A stretch of DNA of 64,000 bases from Ruminococcus gauvreauii (GTDB lineage Bacteria > Bacillota > Clostridia > Lachnospirales > Lachnospiraceae): the NCBI RefSeq assembly GCF_025151995.1, contig NZ_CP102290.1, positions 124,001-188,000 on the forward strand. Direction: 5' to 3'. A program made the position numbers and the translations under genes. Shown piece by piece: positions 1-8,234 of the stretch (position 1 is the stretch's first letter; each line of letters begins with the position of its first letter). The notes below the pieces were generated by a model. It had not been told where the DNA came from, made no database searches, and saw only the letters and a program-made list of their open reading frames with translations.

Positions 1-620
1 AGATACTGCGGGAAAAGCGCAGTTGTCTTGCTTTGCTTGCCGGAATGTTCGTTTCCCTGCTGATTCTGGTGCTGGGATTAAACTGTTACGCCCTGTGCCG
101 GAATATTCAGAAACAGAATGCTGAGGATACAAAATATGAATATATGTACCAGCTGAAATATCCGGACGATGAGATCCCGGAAAATGGCTATATCGCCTAC
201 GTTACCGGTCTGAAAAAAGAAGTTTTAGGATACGATATGGAGATCATGATGCCTCTGATGACCATGATGACGAGTGTGTCTGTTTTGATTTTTCTGACCG
301 TCATGTATCAGATGATGAAAGTAATGCTTGACCGCGCTGCCCGCAGCATATCGCTGATGAAAATATTCGGATACCGAAACAGAGAAATCCGCAGACTTTA
401 CCTGGACGGCAATTTGCTGCTGACCGCAGCAGGTGCATTGCTTATAATACCAGCTGCCAAGCTGCTCATGGATTTTCTCTATCCGGTTTTTATTGCCAAT
501 GTAGCCTGCGGTGTTGATCTGTCCTGGCCACAGCTCCTTTACGTTATCGTATATGCCTTTATACTTCTCAGTTATTATCTGGTACGCGCAGTACTCATGA
601 AAAGGATTGATATGCATTAA
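1..620 (+). CDS. FtsX-like ABC transporter permease, C-terminal part (5' end outside window)
   Basis: The reading frame is open to the left window edge, so the gene is truncated by the window; the first in-window start-like codon (TTG at 33) lies inside a hydrophobic stretch and is probably not the true start. About 205 residues are visible: a transmembrane segment, an extracytoplasmic loop of about 60 residues, then three more hydrophobic segments separated by a charged loop with a KIFGYRNREI-type sequence. That layout is typical of the C-terminal half of FtsX/MacB-fold permeases, including BceB-like peptide-sensing transporters. The ATPase partner would lie upstream and is not visible. The stop overlaps the convergent oxidoreductase stop by four bases. 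The family is fairly clear; the substrate is unknown. Confidence 0.75.
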   Translation, partial: ILREKRSCLALLAGMFVSLLILVLGLNCYALCRNIQKQNAEDTKYEYMYQLKYPDDEIPENGYIAYVTGLKKEVLGYDMEIMMPLMTMMTSVSVLIFLTVMYQMMKVMLDRAARSISLMKIFGYRNREIRRLYLDGNLLLTAAGALLIIPAAKLLMDFLYPVFIANVACGVDLSWPQLLYVIVYAFILLSYYLVRAVLMKRIDMH

Positions 621-1735
621 TACAGGTCATTCTGCACCTTTTCCAGTTCCTCGCGTATCGAAATGTGCTGCGGACAGACTTCCTCACACTTGCCGCACCC
701 GATGCATTTATCCGCGCGTTCTTTTCCGTGTCCGTCAACCAGCCAGTTCTCCTGGTGCAGAGCGGCTGCCTTATCTTTGTAAAGCGTAAGATAGTTCAAT
801 GCTGTAAAAGCCCCGGAAATCCCGATATTCTGCGGGCAGACCTTGGCACAGTAGTTGCATGTCGTACAAGGAATCAACGGAATTTTGTTCAGCGCATCCT
901 GTGCCTTTTTTATCGTTTCTCTTTCACGGTTTGTTAATCCGGAAAATGTTTTCATAAAGGACAGATTATCTTCCATCTGTTCCACATTACTCATGCCGGA
1001 CAAAACCGTAATGACGCCTTTAAGATCAGCTGCAAACCGGATTGCCCAGGACGCATTGGAAGCGTTCGGGTCTGCTGCTTTTAAAATCTCTTCCACCGGT
1101 CCCGGAGGTGTCGCGAGCATACCTCCTTTGACCGGTTCCATGATAACAACCGGTTTTCCATGTTTTTGCGCCACTTCATAGCAGGCTCTTGACTGAACAG
1201 CCGGATTTTCCCAGTCTGCATAATTGATCTGAAGCTGAACAAATTCCATTTCCGGGTGTGCTGTCAGTATCGCTTCCAGTTCATCCGGTGTTGAATGGAA
1301 AGAGAATCCGGCGTGTTTGATCAATCCTTCTTCCTTCTTTTCCTGAATCCAGCTCCACATGTCATATTCATCAAAGTATTTTGTTCTGCCCTCTCCCAGG
1401 TTATGCAGCAGATAAAAGTCAAAATATCCTGCTCCGGTCTGCTTTAATGATGTCTCAAACTGTGCAGCAGCTTCTTCCCGGCTGCTGCAGTCGATCCATG
1501 CCGCATTTTTTGTGGCCAGCTGAAATTTCTCTCTTGGGTACCGTTCTACCAGCGCCTGCCGTATCGCGTCTTCGCTCCCGGCATACGCCCATGCAGTGTC
1601 AAAATAAGTAAATCCGGCATCCATGAACTTATCAACCATGACTTTTACCTGTTCAACGTCGATCACGTTATCCGTCTGCGGCAGACGCATCAGACCAAAA
1701 CCCAGTTTTTTGATATCTTCTCCTGTTAAACTCAT
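617..1735 (-). CDS. Aldo/keto reductase with C-terminal 4Fe-4S ferredoxin domain
   Basis: 372 residues. The N-terminal ~270 residues form an aldo/keto reductase TIM barrel (GFGLMRLP near the start, FDTAWAYAGSE with the catalytic Asp and Tyr, YLLHNLGEG, GFSFHS). The C-terminal ~100 residues carry two cysteine clusters, CTTCNYCAKVCP and CIGCGKCEEVCP, typical of a ferredoxin-like domain. This fused subfamily is common in Clostridia and Bacteroidetes and is usually annotated only as a predicted oxidoreductase. Two ATGs are adjacent; the second (1735) is six bases from AGGAGG and was chosen over 1738, which is only three bases away. The gene converges with the permease gene and diverges from ferritin. 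Substrate and electron partner are unknown. Confidence 0.9.
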   Translation of the reverse strand: MSLTGEDIKKLGFGLMRLPQTDNVIDVEQVKVMVDKFMDAGFTYFDTAWAYAGSEDAIRQALVERYPREKFQLATKNAAWIDCSSREEAAAQFETSLKQTGAGYFDFYLLHNLGEGRTKYFDEYDMWSWIQEKKEEGLIKHAGFSFHSTPDELEAILTAHPEMEFVQLQINYADWENPAVQSRACYEVAQKHGKPVVIMEPVKGGMLATPPGPVEEILKAADPNASNASWAIRFAADLKGVITVLSGMSNVEQMEDNLSFMKTFSGLTNRERETIKKAQDALNKIPLIPCTTCNYCAKVCPQNIGISGAFTALNYLTLYKDKAAALHQENWLVDGHGKERADKCIGCGKCEEVCPQHISIREELEKVQNDLY

Positions 1736-1861
1736 CATAAACCTCCTGTTTTTTATTCTATTTTACCGCAAATTGGCTCCGGAGTGAATATGAAGGTCGT
1801 ATAATCCGGCAAAAAAACGGGCATAGATACATCATATTTTATATCCGAAGGAGTTGTGCGT

Positions 1862-2374
1862 ATGTTAAATGAAAAAGTATCTCAGCTTTTAAACCGGCAG
1901 GTCAATAAAGAATTTTATTCCGCATATCTGTATCTGTACTATTCTAATTTTTATTCAGACAGAGGTCTTGACGGTTTTGCCAACTGGTATCAGGTTCAGG
2001 CACAGGAAGAGCGTGATCACGCCATGCTCTTTGTCCAGTACATGCAGAACAATGATGCAGAGATCACTTTTTATGCGATCGACAAGCCGGATGATATACT
2101 GGACAGCCTCTCGGCACCGCTGAACGCTGCGCTTCAGCACGAGAGATACGTGACTGCACTGATCGGCTCAATCTGTGAGGCCGCTTCTGAAGCTAAGGAT
2201 TACCGTACGATGCAGTTTCTGGACTGGTTTATTAAAGAACAGGGAGAGGAAGAGACGATTGCCGGTGATCTGATCAAGAAAATGGAGCTGTTCGGCTCTG
2301 AGGCAAAGGGACTCTATATGCTCGACCAGGAACTTGGTGCGCGTACCTATACCCCTCCAACTTTGACCCTCTGA
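1862..2374 (+). CDS. ftnA: Non-heme ferritin
   Basis: 170 residues, the normal length for bacterial FtnA-type ferritin. Ferroxidase-centre residues are visible: the Glu in the EFYSAYLYL helix, the EERDH segment, the HERYV helix and the Glu-rich IKEQGEEE helix. The protein should form a 24-subunit cytosolic cage that oxidises ferrous iron and stores it. ATG 1862 follows AAGGAG at 1848-1853 with eight-base spacing; an in-frame GTG at 1856 is too close to that site. A TATAAT sits at 1801-1806, but no well-spaced -35 is visible. A hairpin follows the gene. In an anaerobe this would protect against iron-driven oxidative damage. Confidence 0.92.
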   Translation: MLNEKVSQLLNRQVNKEFYSAYLYLYYSNFYSDRGLDGFANWYQVQAQEERDHAMLFVQYMQNNDAEITFYAIDKPDDILDSLSAPLNAALQHERYVTALIGSICEAASEAKDYRTMQFLDWFIKEQGEEETIAGDLIKKMELFGSEAKGLYMLDQELGARTYTPPTLTL

Positions 2375-2390
2375 TGGTTTCATAAAATAT

Positions 2391-2425
2391 ACCGGCACTC
2401 GTCATCTGCAATGAGCAGTGCCGGT
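2391..2425 (+). terminator. Hairpin after the ferritin gene
   Basis: Arms ACCGGCACT (2391-2399) and AGTGCCGGT (2417-2425) pair perfectly, with an inner TCAT/ATGA stem (2402-2405 and 2411-2414) across a two-by-two internal loop. No clean T-run follows, so termination strength is uncertain. Confidence 0.6.
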
Positions 2426-2510
2426 ATGTTCGTTCTGCAGGTTTTCTCTTGCTTCAAACCCGTATTTAAGGTGTCAGATTCTTACATATAACGCATTCTC
2501 AGACACAAAG

Positions 2511-2537
2511 TCATATTTATTCCATATGATATACTGT
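2511..2537 (+). promoter_or_regulatory. Possible sporulation (sigma-E-like) promoter before the cysteine-rich pair
   Basis: TCATATT at 2511-2517 resembles a sigma-E -35 box. Twelve bases later TATACTGT at 2530-2537 resembles the CATACAAT -10 box. The spacing is close to, though at the short end of, what is usual for this sigma factor. An overlapping CATANNNTA string is also present. The assignment is by pattern only and AT-rich sequence can give chance matches. Confidence 0.35.
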
Positions 2538-2562
2538 ATCATTCAGGAAAGTAGGCATAAAT

Positions 2563-2916
2563 ATGTCTGAAAAAATAAATTATGTATCTTCCGAAGCCTT
2601 AAACGAAACTTGTCCGGCAGTCGGCTATCAGCAGGTCAATGTCTGTGTGCCTGTGACAGTGACACCCTATGCTCATACAGGAGCCACAAAAACCAAATTC
2701 TGTGGTGATCCCAGAGTGATTCCCGGCGACAGCATATGCCCTGGCGAACAGAATGGTGTATGTACCTTCACAATCAGCCAGACACTGTGTATTGAAGTTC
2801 CTGTGGATTTTGGTGCGACAGCAACAGTTGGTGATACGTATGTAGATTGCCTCGGTGCCTCATCATGCGATATATGCGCTGTTTGCAGAGATGAGGAGGA
2901 TTGTGGAGCAGTATGA
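2563..2916 (+). CDS. Cysteine-rich protein, first of a tandem paralogous pair
   Basis: 117 residues with about a dozen cysteines and no signal peptide or transmembrane segment. A core reads VNVCVPVTVTPYA, then a G..KTK.CG.P block, a Cys-Pro-rich loop, then a CTFTISQTLCIEVPVDF strand and a cysteine-rich tail. The downstream protein has the same core, so the two are duplicates. I do not recognise the family with confidence. Small, cytosol-made, Cys-rich, beta-rich tandem proteins with a sigma-E-like promoter suggest a spore coat or exosporium component, but that is inference. The start has an AGGAAAG-type ribosome site about 12 bases upstream. Confidence 0.7.
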   Translation: MSEKINYVSSEALNETCPAVGYQQVNVCVPVTVTPYAHTGATKTKFCGDPRVIPGDSICPGEQNGVCTFTISQTLCIEVPVDFGATATVGDTYVDCLGASSCDICAVCRDEEDCGAV

Positions 2917-3173
2917 ATCTGAAGGTTGGTTATCACTACGCTGACATCAACGTCCCTGTTGAACTTCAGCCAAATGCTGTAATCGGCGAAATAAAAACGG
3001 AATGCTGCGGCAAACCTGTGATCAGCTGCAAAAATGACAATACCTGTAATGCATGTGAAGTCACGATAACACAAAAGATATGTATCAAAATACCTATAAA
3101 TTATCACGCATCCGCCTGTGTGGGCAATATTGACGTTACCTGCTGCGATATTGATCCGTGTGATAGTTTCTAG
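2913..3173 (+). CDS. Cysteine-rich protein, second of the tandem pair
   Basis: 86 residues. ATG 2913 overlaps the stop of the preceding gene in an ATGA arrangement, so translation is probably coupled; GAGGAGGA at 2893-2900 lies 12 bases upstream. An in-frame TTG at 2901 is too close to that site. It aligns with its neighbour over the whole core: INVPVELQPNA, then G.IKTECCGKP, then CEVTITQKICIKIPINY, and a C-terminal CCDIDPCD. Two Cys-Cys pairs suggest disulfide or metal cross-linking. Function is unknown; see the upstream gene. Confidence 0.65.
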   Translation: MNLKVGYHYADINVPVELQPNAVIGEIKTECCGKPVISCKNDNTCNACEVTITQKICIKIPINYHASACVGNIDVTCCDIDPCDSF

Positions 3174-3188
3174 ATTTATTTTACAAAG

Positions 3189-3218
3189 AGTGATGACGGG
3201 GTGATTCCCGTCATCACT
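3189..3218 (+). terminator. Perfect 12-bp hairpin after the cysteine-rich pair
   Basis: AGTGATGACGGG (3189-3200) and CCCGTCATCACT (3207-3218) pair perfectly around a six-base loop. No T-run follows. Between here and 3362 I see only an unsupported 40-codon minus-strand ORF (3233-3355) directly beyond the TetR stop. Confidence 0.6.
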
Positions 3219-3362
3219 GCGATGGTTGGCAATTATGCGCATATCGCGGCGGAAACTGCCTCAACATATCTCACGCATTCGCCCAGCGGGTAGAGATCGC
3301 TCCGAGTGATTTCAGGGGATTTCCCGTCTGATATCCCGGGCGGCGGCACTTTCATGCAGCGG

Positions 3363-3941
3363 TCATTCAACAGATTCATAGAACACATCCATCGCGTGTG
3401 TCACCATCTTATAGGTAAGCTCGGCCATGTGTTCCGGCGATTCCGGATTGTCCTGCTCCATCCAGCTTTTCAGTAATCCCAGACAACCCGACAGACAGAA
3501 ATCATAGTAATATCTCAGATCATTTTTTCCCGCAGGATATAGATGGCTGATGGATTTAATGCTGTTCTCTGCAATGATCTGTTCAATCTGCCGGATAAAG
3601 TGCATATCCCCGTGCTGTCCCAGCAGGGCGCCGCAGATTTCCTTGTTTTCTTCCAGAATCGTAAACATATCTGCAATAAACGGAAATGTATTCTTGTTAT
3701 GCGGCAGAACAGGATGCGCTTCAATGACCTGCTGTATTCGCTTCAGGAGGTCCTGTTCAATACTGTCCAGCAGATTATGAATATCTGTATAATGCAGATA
3801 AAAAGTTGAGCGGTTAATATCTACTTCATCAACCAGTTCTTTTACCGTGATCTCATTAATATTTTTTGTCCTCATCAGTTTTGCGAGCCCTGCATTCAGC
3901 TGAGCTTTTGTTTTTCTGACTCTCCGGTCTGTCCTTTCCAT
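3363..3941 (-). CDS. TetR/AcrR-family regulator, probable repressor of the adjacent YhgE/Pip-like gene
   Basis: 192 residues. The N-terminal HTH (KTKAQLNAGLAKLM, then ITVKELVDEVDINRSTFYLHYTD) is typical TetR; the C-terminal ligand/dimer domain is of the type found in Firmicute regulators next to YhgE/Pip proteins. Start 3941 has GGGAGG seven bases upstream, so the longer frame reaching 4019 is not used. The gene is divergent from the large membrane protein at 4155. A dyad at 3980-4012 covers a TATAAT on this strand (3997-4002), which suggests autorepression. The ligand is unknown. Confidence 0.88.
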   Translation of the reverse strand: MERTDRRVRKTKAQLNAGLAKLMRTKNINEITVKELVDEVDINRSTFYLHYTDIHNLLDSIEQDLLKRIQQVIEAHPVLPHNKNTFPFIADMFTILEENKEICGALLGQHGDMHFIRQIEQIIAENSIKSISHLYPAGKNDLRYYYDFCLSGCLGLLKSWMEQDNPESPEHMAELTYKMVTHAMDVFYESVE

Positions 3942-3979
3942 TTTTTCCTCCCGATCTACAGATTCATAAGATTCAGCTA

Positions 3980-4012
3980 TTAAGCAACATTTATCTATTA
4001 TATGTTGTTTAA
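3980..4012. promoter_or_regulatory. Candidate TetR operator (11-bp arms)
   Basis: TTAAGCAACAT (3980-3990) and ATGTTGTTTAA (4002-4012) form an inverted repeat with 10 of 11 matches. It lies just upstream of the minus-strand TetR gene and contains a minus-strand TATAAT, so bound protein would block that promoter. A smaller dyad, CTATT-AATG-AATAG, sits at 4097-4110 on the other side of the intergenic region. Confidence 0.6.
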
Positions 4013-4038
4013 TAGTCATAACGATGCATTATTGATGG

Positions 4039-4067
4039 TTGTATCTGCTAATTAAGTTTATTATAAT
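4039..4067 (+). promoter_or_regulatory. Sigma-A-type promoter for the YhgE/Pip-like gene
   Basis: TTGTAT at 4039-4044 and TATAAT at 4062-4067 have exact 17-bp spacing. The predicted leader of about 80 bases contains the CTATT/AATAG dyad at 4097-4110. Confidence 0.6.
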
Positions 4068-4154
4068 ACAGTCAGCAAAGAAATACAACACATAGTCTAT
4101 TAATGAATAGCAAATCTATTTCTCTACACCATGTGAAATAAAGGAGTGAAATTC

Positions 4155-6782
4155 ATGATCAAGAGAGAATGGAAAAAGTTACTGCACAACAAAATACTTC
4201 TGGTAGTATTGATTGCTATCATTGCAATCCCCACGATTTACACGACCCTGTTTCTTGGCTCAATGTGGGATCCATACGGTAATCTGGATAAACTTCCGGT
4301 GGCTGTGGTAAATCATGATCAGCCGGCACAGTACGAGGGCAAGACCATGGATATTGGTAAAAATCTGGTGAAAAACCTGAAAGAAGACTCATCCCTTGCG
4401 TTTAATTTCGTCGATTCAGAGACCGCCGCTCAGGGACTGAAAAACGGTACCTTCTATATGGTAATCACAATACCGGAAGATTTCTCACAGAAAGCAACAA
4501 CTCTGATGGACCAGACTCCGGAAAAAATGCATCTGGATTATGAGACAAATCCCGGCACCAACTATATCGCATCCAAAATGAGTGATACTGCCCTGCAAAA
4601 GATCGAAGAAAGTATTTCAAAAGAAGTGACGAGGGAATACACCAGAACAGTCTTCGATCAGATTTCCGAATCCGGTGACGGAATTGCCGCGGCAGCGGAC
4701 GGGGCCGGGAAGCTGGAAGACGGCATCAAAACTGCCAGAGACGGAAATGCCGCCATCAGCGCCAACCTGAAAACGCTTGCAGACAGCTCCCTGACCTTTA
4801 AAAGCGGCAGTGACGAGCTCAATGAAGGCCTCTTACAATACACCGACGGGGTTTCCAGGGTGGACGACGGAGCCCGACAGCTGAATGAGGGTGTCGATAC
4901 CCTCTCCGATTCTGCCTCTTCGGGTGCCTCACAGCTTGCAGACGGTGCCTCCAAACTCGCAGGGGGGATAACGGCGTACACTGACGGTGTCTCCCAGGCT
5001 GCAGACGGAGCAAATACATTGAATGATCAGAGCGATACGCTGAAGAGCGGTGTCTCTCAGATATCTTCCGGTGTTTCAGACTTAAAAGGAGGAGCAGACA
5101 CACTTCTCTCCGGTGTCAGCAGCATGAGCCGGCAGATAGGCGACACACTGCCAGATCAAAATACCATTGATGCCCTGAGCGGCGGTCTTACAACATACCG
5201 GCAGAGTATCGGACAGATCAACGCCGGACTCCAGGGATTCACTGTACCGGACACATCCGGTGCGGCGCAGGCAGGCGCCATACTCCAGGATGATCTTACG
5301 AATGCAGGCGCCGATACCGGTAATATCGCGGCAGCCCTTGCTTCACTCACCGCTGATATGTCGAACCTTACGCCTGAGCAGCAGCAGGCAGTCGGCGCTA
5401 TCGCTCAGAATGCAGGCAATCTGAGCCAGCACCTGACAGACGCGGGCAGTGCAGCCCAGTCCATCGGCAATGCACTCGATTCCCTCTCCGGAAGTCTCGG
5501 TGCACTGGAAGAATTGAAAGCCGGAGTATCCGCATTAGACGAAAACGCAGACACGGTACTGGGCGGTAGCATAACCGCCGTTTCCGGAATGTATCAGGGA
5601 CTCTCCACTGTGAAAGGCACGCTGGATGAGCAGATCATACCCGGCGTTACAGCTATTGATTCAGGCCTGGAAGAAGTTCAAAACGGTGTGGATTCTGATC
5701 TGGCGAATGGAATCGCAGCATACACGGACGGAGTCTCCCAGGTAAATGAGGGATTAAAAGAGCTGAATTCCAACTCTGGTACTCTGAAATCAGGCTCGGA
5801 TGACCTGAAATCCGGTGTTTCCGAACTGGCCGGCGGATTGTCTGCCGGTGTTGATCAGCTGAAAGACGGTACCGGCAGTCTGTATTCCGGCACCCAGGAG
5901 CTGCGCGCAAACAGTAGTTCTCTGCTGACCGGATCCAGACAGCTGAACAGCGGCGCCGCTCAGATCAGCGATGGAGCAGGCCAGCTGTACGACGGTTCCA
6001 AAACACTTGGAAACGGCATGGATCAGCTGAACGAAGGCAGCAGTACACTGAAAACCAGTCTGAAAGACGGTGCCGACCAGGTAAAGGAAAACTCAGCCGG
6101 TGACGATACATTCGATATGTTCTCAAGCCCTGTCATAACAGAAAAGACGGAACTGACCGAGGTTGAAAATAACGGTCACGCAATGGCACCCTATATGATG
6201 TCTGTTGCTCTCTGGGTTGGATGTATTGCATTCTGCATCATGTACCCGCTGACAGACTACAACGGGCGGCTGAAGTCCGGCATCTCGTGGTGGCTCAGCA
6301 AGGCAACCGTCGTTACGGTCATAGCCGTGGCGCAGGCACTGGTCATGATTTTCCTGCTGCATGTATGCAACGGCTTTGCCCCTGCCGAGATGGGTAAAAC
6401 GATATTCCTGGCATGCCTGGCATCCATAACCTTTATGTCCATCATGTATTTCTTCAACATATGCTTCGGTAAGGTCGGCAGCTTTGCGATGCTGATCTTC
6501 ATGGTTGTGCAGCTTGCGGGTTCCGCCGGCACGTACCCTGTTGAGATTTCCGGATCCTTTGTGGCATCCATCCATAAGTTTCTTCCGTTCACCTACACGG
6601 TAGACGGATTCAGAAGTACGATAGCGGGCGGAACATCAATCACAAAGGAATGCCTCATCCTGTTCGCACTGCTGATCATCTTTACCCTGTGTACCGTACT
6701 GATCTTCCAGTTCCGTACCAGAAGAATACGGGCTGGCAAAAAATGTATCCTGGATTTCATGGAAAAGAAGGGATTGGCATAA
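4155..6782 (+). CDS. YhgE/Pip (phage infection protein)-like membrane protein
   Basis: 875 residues. One transmembrane segment lies near residues 13-33. A long extracytoplasmic region (about 40-680) contains many repeats of a G..L..G...L pattern (GSDELNEG, GVSQV, LKSGV, LYDGS), which is the heptad/coiled-coil signature of YhgE/Pip and related proteins. Four to five C-terminal transmembrane segments of ABC-2 type follow. Pip of Lactococcus is a phage receptor, and related proteins take part in envelope transport or type VII-linked functions, but the true role is unsettled. ATG 4155 lies eight bases after AAGGAG (4141-4146); the in-frame GTG 4146 overlaps that site and was rejected. The divergent TetR gene probably controls it. 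Confidence 0.88.
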   Translation: MIKREWKKLLHNKILLVVLIAIIAIPTIYTTLFLGSMWDPYGNLDKLPVAVVNHDQPAQYEGKTMDIGKNLVKNLKEDSSLAFNFVDSETAAQGLKNGTFYMVITIPEDFSQKATTLMDQTPEKMHLDYETNPGTNYIASKMSDTALQKIEESISKEVTREYTRTVFDQISESGDGIAAAADGAGKLEDGIKTARDGNAAISANLKTLADSSLTFKSGSDELNEGLLQYTDGVSRVDDGARQLNEGVDTLSDSASSGASQLADGASKLAGGITAYTDGVSQAADGANTLNDQSDTLKSGVSQISSGVSDLKGGADTLLSGVSSMSRQIGDTLPDQNTIDALSGGLTTYRQSIGQINAGLQGFTVPDTSGAAQAGAILQDDLTNAGADTGNIAAALASLTADMSNLTPEQQQAVGAIAQNAGNLSQHLTDAGSAAQSIGNALDSLSGSLGALEELKAGVSALDENADTVLGGSITAVSGMYQGLSTVKGTLDEQIIPGVTAIDSGLEEVQNGVDSDLANGIAAYTDGVSQVNEGLKELNSNSGTLKSGSDDLKSGVSELAGGLSAGVDQLKDGTGSLYSGTQELRANSSSLLTGSRQLNSGAAQISDGAGQLYDGSKTLGNGMDQLNEGSSTLKTSLKDGADQVKENSAGDDTFDMFSSPVITEKTELTEVENNGHAMAPYMMSVALWVGCIAFCIMYPLTDYNGRLKSGISWWLSKATVVTVIAVAQALVMIFLLHVCNGFAPAEMGKTIFLACLASITFMSIMYFFNICFGKVGSFAMLIFMVVQLAGSAGTYPVEISGSFVASIHKFLPFTYTVDGFRSTIAGGTSITKECLILFALLIIFTLCTVLIFQFRTRRIRAGKKCILDFMEKKGLA

Positions 6783-6790
6783 TACAGCCG

Positions 6791-6828
6791 GGCGGCTGAA
6801 AAGCTCAATGCTTTTCAACCGCCTTTTT
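6791..6828 (+). terminator. Rho-independent terminator of the YhgE/Pip-like gene
   Basis: GGCGG..TGAAAAGC pairs with GCTTTTCA..CCGCC across a short loop (6791-6823), followed by TTTTT at 6824-6828. Confidence 0.85.
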
Positions 6829-6853
6829 GGTTAATCAATTCTTCCGATTATTC

Positions 6854-6921
6854 ATGAACACGTTCATAAAAGAGTTGACATGCCAGCTTCATGCGTCTAT
6901 AATACAAATGAACCCGTTCAT
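6854..6921 (+). promoter_or_regulatory. Consensus promoter flanked by two TetR operators
   Basis: TTGACA (6875-6880) and TATAAT (6898-6903) with 17-bp spacing form a perfect sigma-A promoter. Two near-identical palindromes flank it: ATGAACACGTTCAT at 6854-6867 and ATGAACCCGTTCAT at 6908-6921, 54 bp apart centre to centre (about five helical turns). Binding at both would clamp the promoter. The downstream TetR is the obvious ligand. Confidence 0.85.
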
Positions 6922-6949
6922 TTATCATCATATAGAAAGGAGACGTTCC

Positions 6950-7498
6950 ATGCGAAGAAAAGATGATACGATGCGTGATACGCTGCTTTCCTGCGCGCGC
7001 AGCACCGCAGATTCAGACGGCATCGATGCCCTCAGCATTCGCTCTATTGCGAAAAAGGCCGGAGTTGCTACGGGTACCGTCTACAACTACTTTTCCAGCA
7101 AGGATGAAATTCTTCTCGCACTGACAGAAGAATACTGGAAGCAGACACTGTCCGAAATGTGCACCGCAATAACAGCCGATTCGTTTTGCGGACAGCTGGA
7201 AGAAATCTTTAGGTTCTTAAAGGAGAAAATAGACCGTTCCGCCGGAAAACTCATGGGCAGCCTGAGCAATATCGAGACAGCCGGTCAGCAGAGAATGACA
7301 TCCATGCAGGACACACTGGAAAAAACTCTGATCCGGCAAATGGAACAGGATCCGTACATACGTAAGGATGCCTGGGACGAAACCTTTACCATGGAACAAT
7401 TCGCGCGTTTCATTATGATGAACATGACATTGCTGTTGAGAATGAAGGCAAATGACATTGTTATTCTGACAGCAATCGTAGAACGAACCATCTATTAG
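6950..7498 (+). CDS. TetR/AcrR-family regulator, probably autoregulated
   Basis: 182 residues. ATG 6950 has AAAGGAG seven to nine bases upstream; the open frame continues upstream through the promoter and is not coding there. The HTH is clear (LSIRSIAKKAGVATGTVYNYFSSKDEIL). The C-terminal domain is short and unassigned, with an FKKE-free acidic helix pattern and a hydrophobic end. It is followed 19 bases later by a membrane-protein gene, with which it probably forms an operon under the doubly flanked promoter. Repression of itself and that membrane protein is the simplest reading. Confidence 0.88.
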   Translation: MRRKDDTMRDTLLSCARSTADSDGIDALSIRSIAKKAGVATGTVYNYFSSKDEILLALTEEYWKQTLSEMCTAITADSFCGQLEEIFRFLKEKIDRSAGKLMGSLSNIETAGQQRMTSMQDTLEKTLIRQMEQDPYIRKDAWDETFTMEQFARFIMMNMTLLLRMKANDIVILTAIVERTIY

Positions 7499-7517
7499 AC
7501 TGAGAGGAGAAATGATT

Positions 7518-8186
7518 ATGGCACAGGCAATCGCAGAAACTGTTTTCGATGTTTTATATTTATGTTTTGCATTATCTACCGGACTGATCATGCTGATCAA
7601 GGGGAAAAATCCTCTGATCAAAAAGGCTGGATGGATGACCGCCCTTCTGGGTGCGGGTGATTCCTTTCACCTTATTCCGCGTTCCTATGCGCTCTGGACC
7701 TCAGGTCTGGAGGCAAATGCCGCCGCACTGGGACTCGGGAAATTTATTACTTCCATTACCATGACGATTTTTTACCTGCTTCTGTATTATATCTGGCGTG
7801 ACCGGTATCAGATTAAGGAAAGAAAAAACCTTACAATCACAATGTGGATACTTTCAATCATTAGAATTGCATTATGTCTGTTACCGCAAAATGACTGGTT
7901 TGTCTACCACCAGCCTCTCACGTTCGGAATTCTGCGTAATATTCCTTTTGCCGTCATGGGAATCATCATCATCGTCATCTTTGCACAGGAGGCCCGGAAA
8001 TCAGCCGACAGCATCTTTCGATTTATGCCGCTGGCAGTCGCGCTTTCTTTCGGCTTCTACCTTCCGGTCGTGTTATTCAGCGGTATACTGCCCGCCATCG
8101 GGGCTCTGATGATCCCCAAAACCCTGGCTTATGTCTGGATTGTTCTGATGAGCTGGCGGCTTTATCAGCAATCACAAAAGATCTGA
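7518..8186 (+). CDS. Multi-pass membrane protein of unknown function, paired with TetR
   Basis: 222 residues with about seven hydrophobic segments spread over the whole length and short polar loops; no signal peptide and no catalytic motif that I can name. A conserved-looking GDSFHLIPR segment follows the second helix, and the C-terminus is short and basic. Start 7518 lies eight bases from AGGAG; the in-frame ATG 7512 is only two bases from it. The TetR gene ends 19 bases upstream, so the two are probably co-regulated. Proteins of this type are widespread in Firmicutes as hypothetical. A role in stress or drug response is only inferred from the regulator. Confidence 0.75.
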   Translation: MAQAIAETVFDVLYLCFALSTGLIMLIKGKNPLIKKAGWMTALLGAGDSFHLIPRSYALWTSGLEANAAALGLGKFITSITMTIFYLLLYYIWRDRYQIKERKNLTITMWILSIIRIALCLLPQNDWFVYHQPLTFGILRNIPFAVMGIIIIVIFAQEARKSADSIFRFMPLAVALSFGFYLPVVLFSGILPAIGALMIPKTLAYVWIVLMSWRLYQQSQKI

Positions 8187-8196
8187 TCTTATTAGA

Positions 8197-8234
8197 AAAC
8201 GGTTGAAAAGCAATCTGCTCCTCAACCGTTTTTT
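8197..8234. terminator. Bidirectional terminator
   Basis: AAAACGGTTGA (8197-8207 region) pairs with TCAACCGTTTT (from 8222), followed by further Ts to 8234. On the minus strand the arm ends in TTTT too, so it can serve both the membrane-protein gene and the convergent SOR-like gene, whose stop lies inside the right arm. Confidence 0.75.

Noticed and set aside
2673..3242. 189-codon minus-strand ORF opposite the cysteine-rich pair
   Set aside because: It has no ribosome site or recognisable family. The plus-strand pair shows paralogy, coupling and a promoter.
3233..3355. 40-codon minus-strand ORF after the TetR gene
   Set aside because: No support beyond an open frame and no clear ribosome site.
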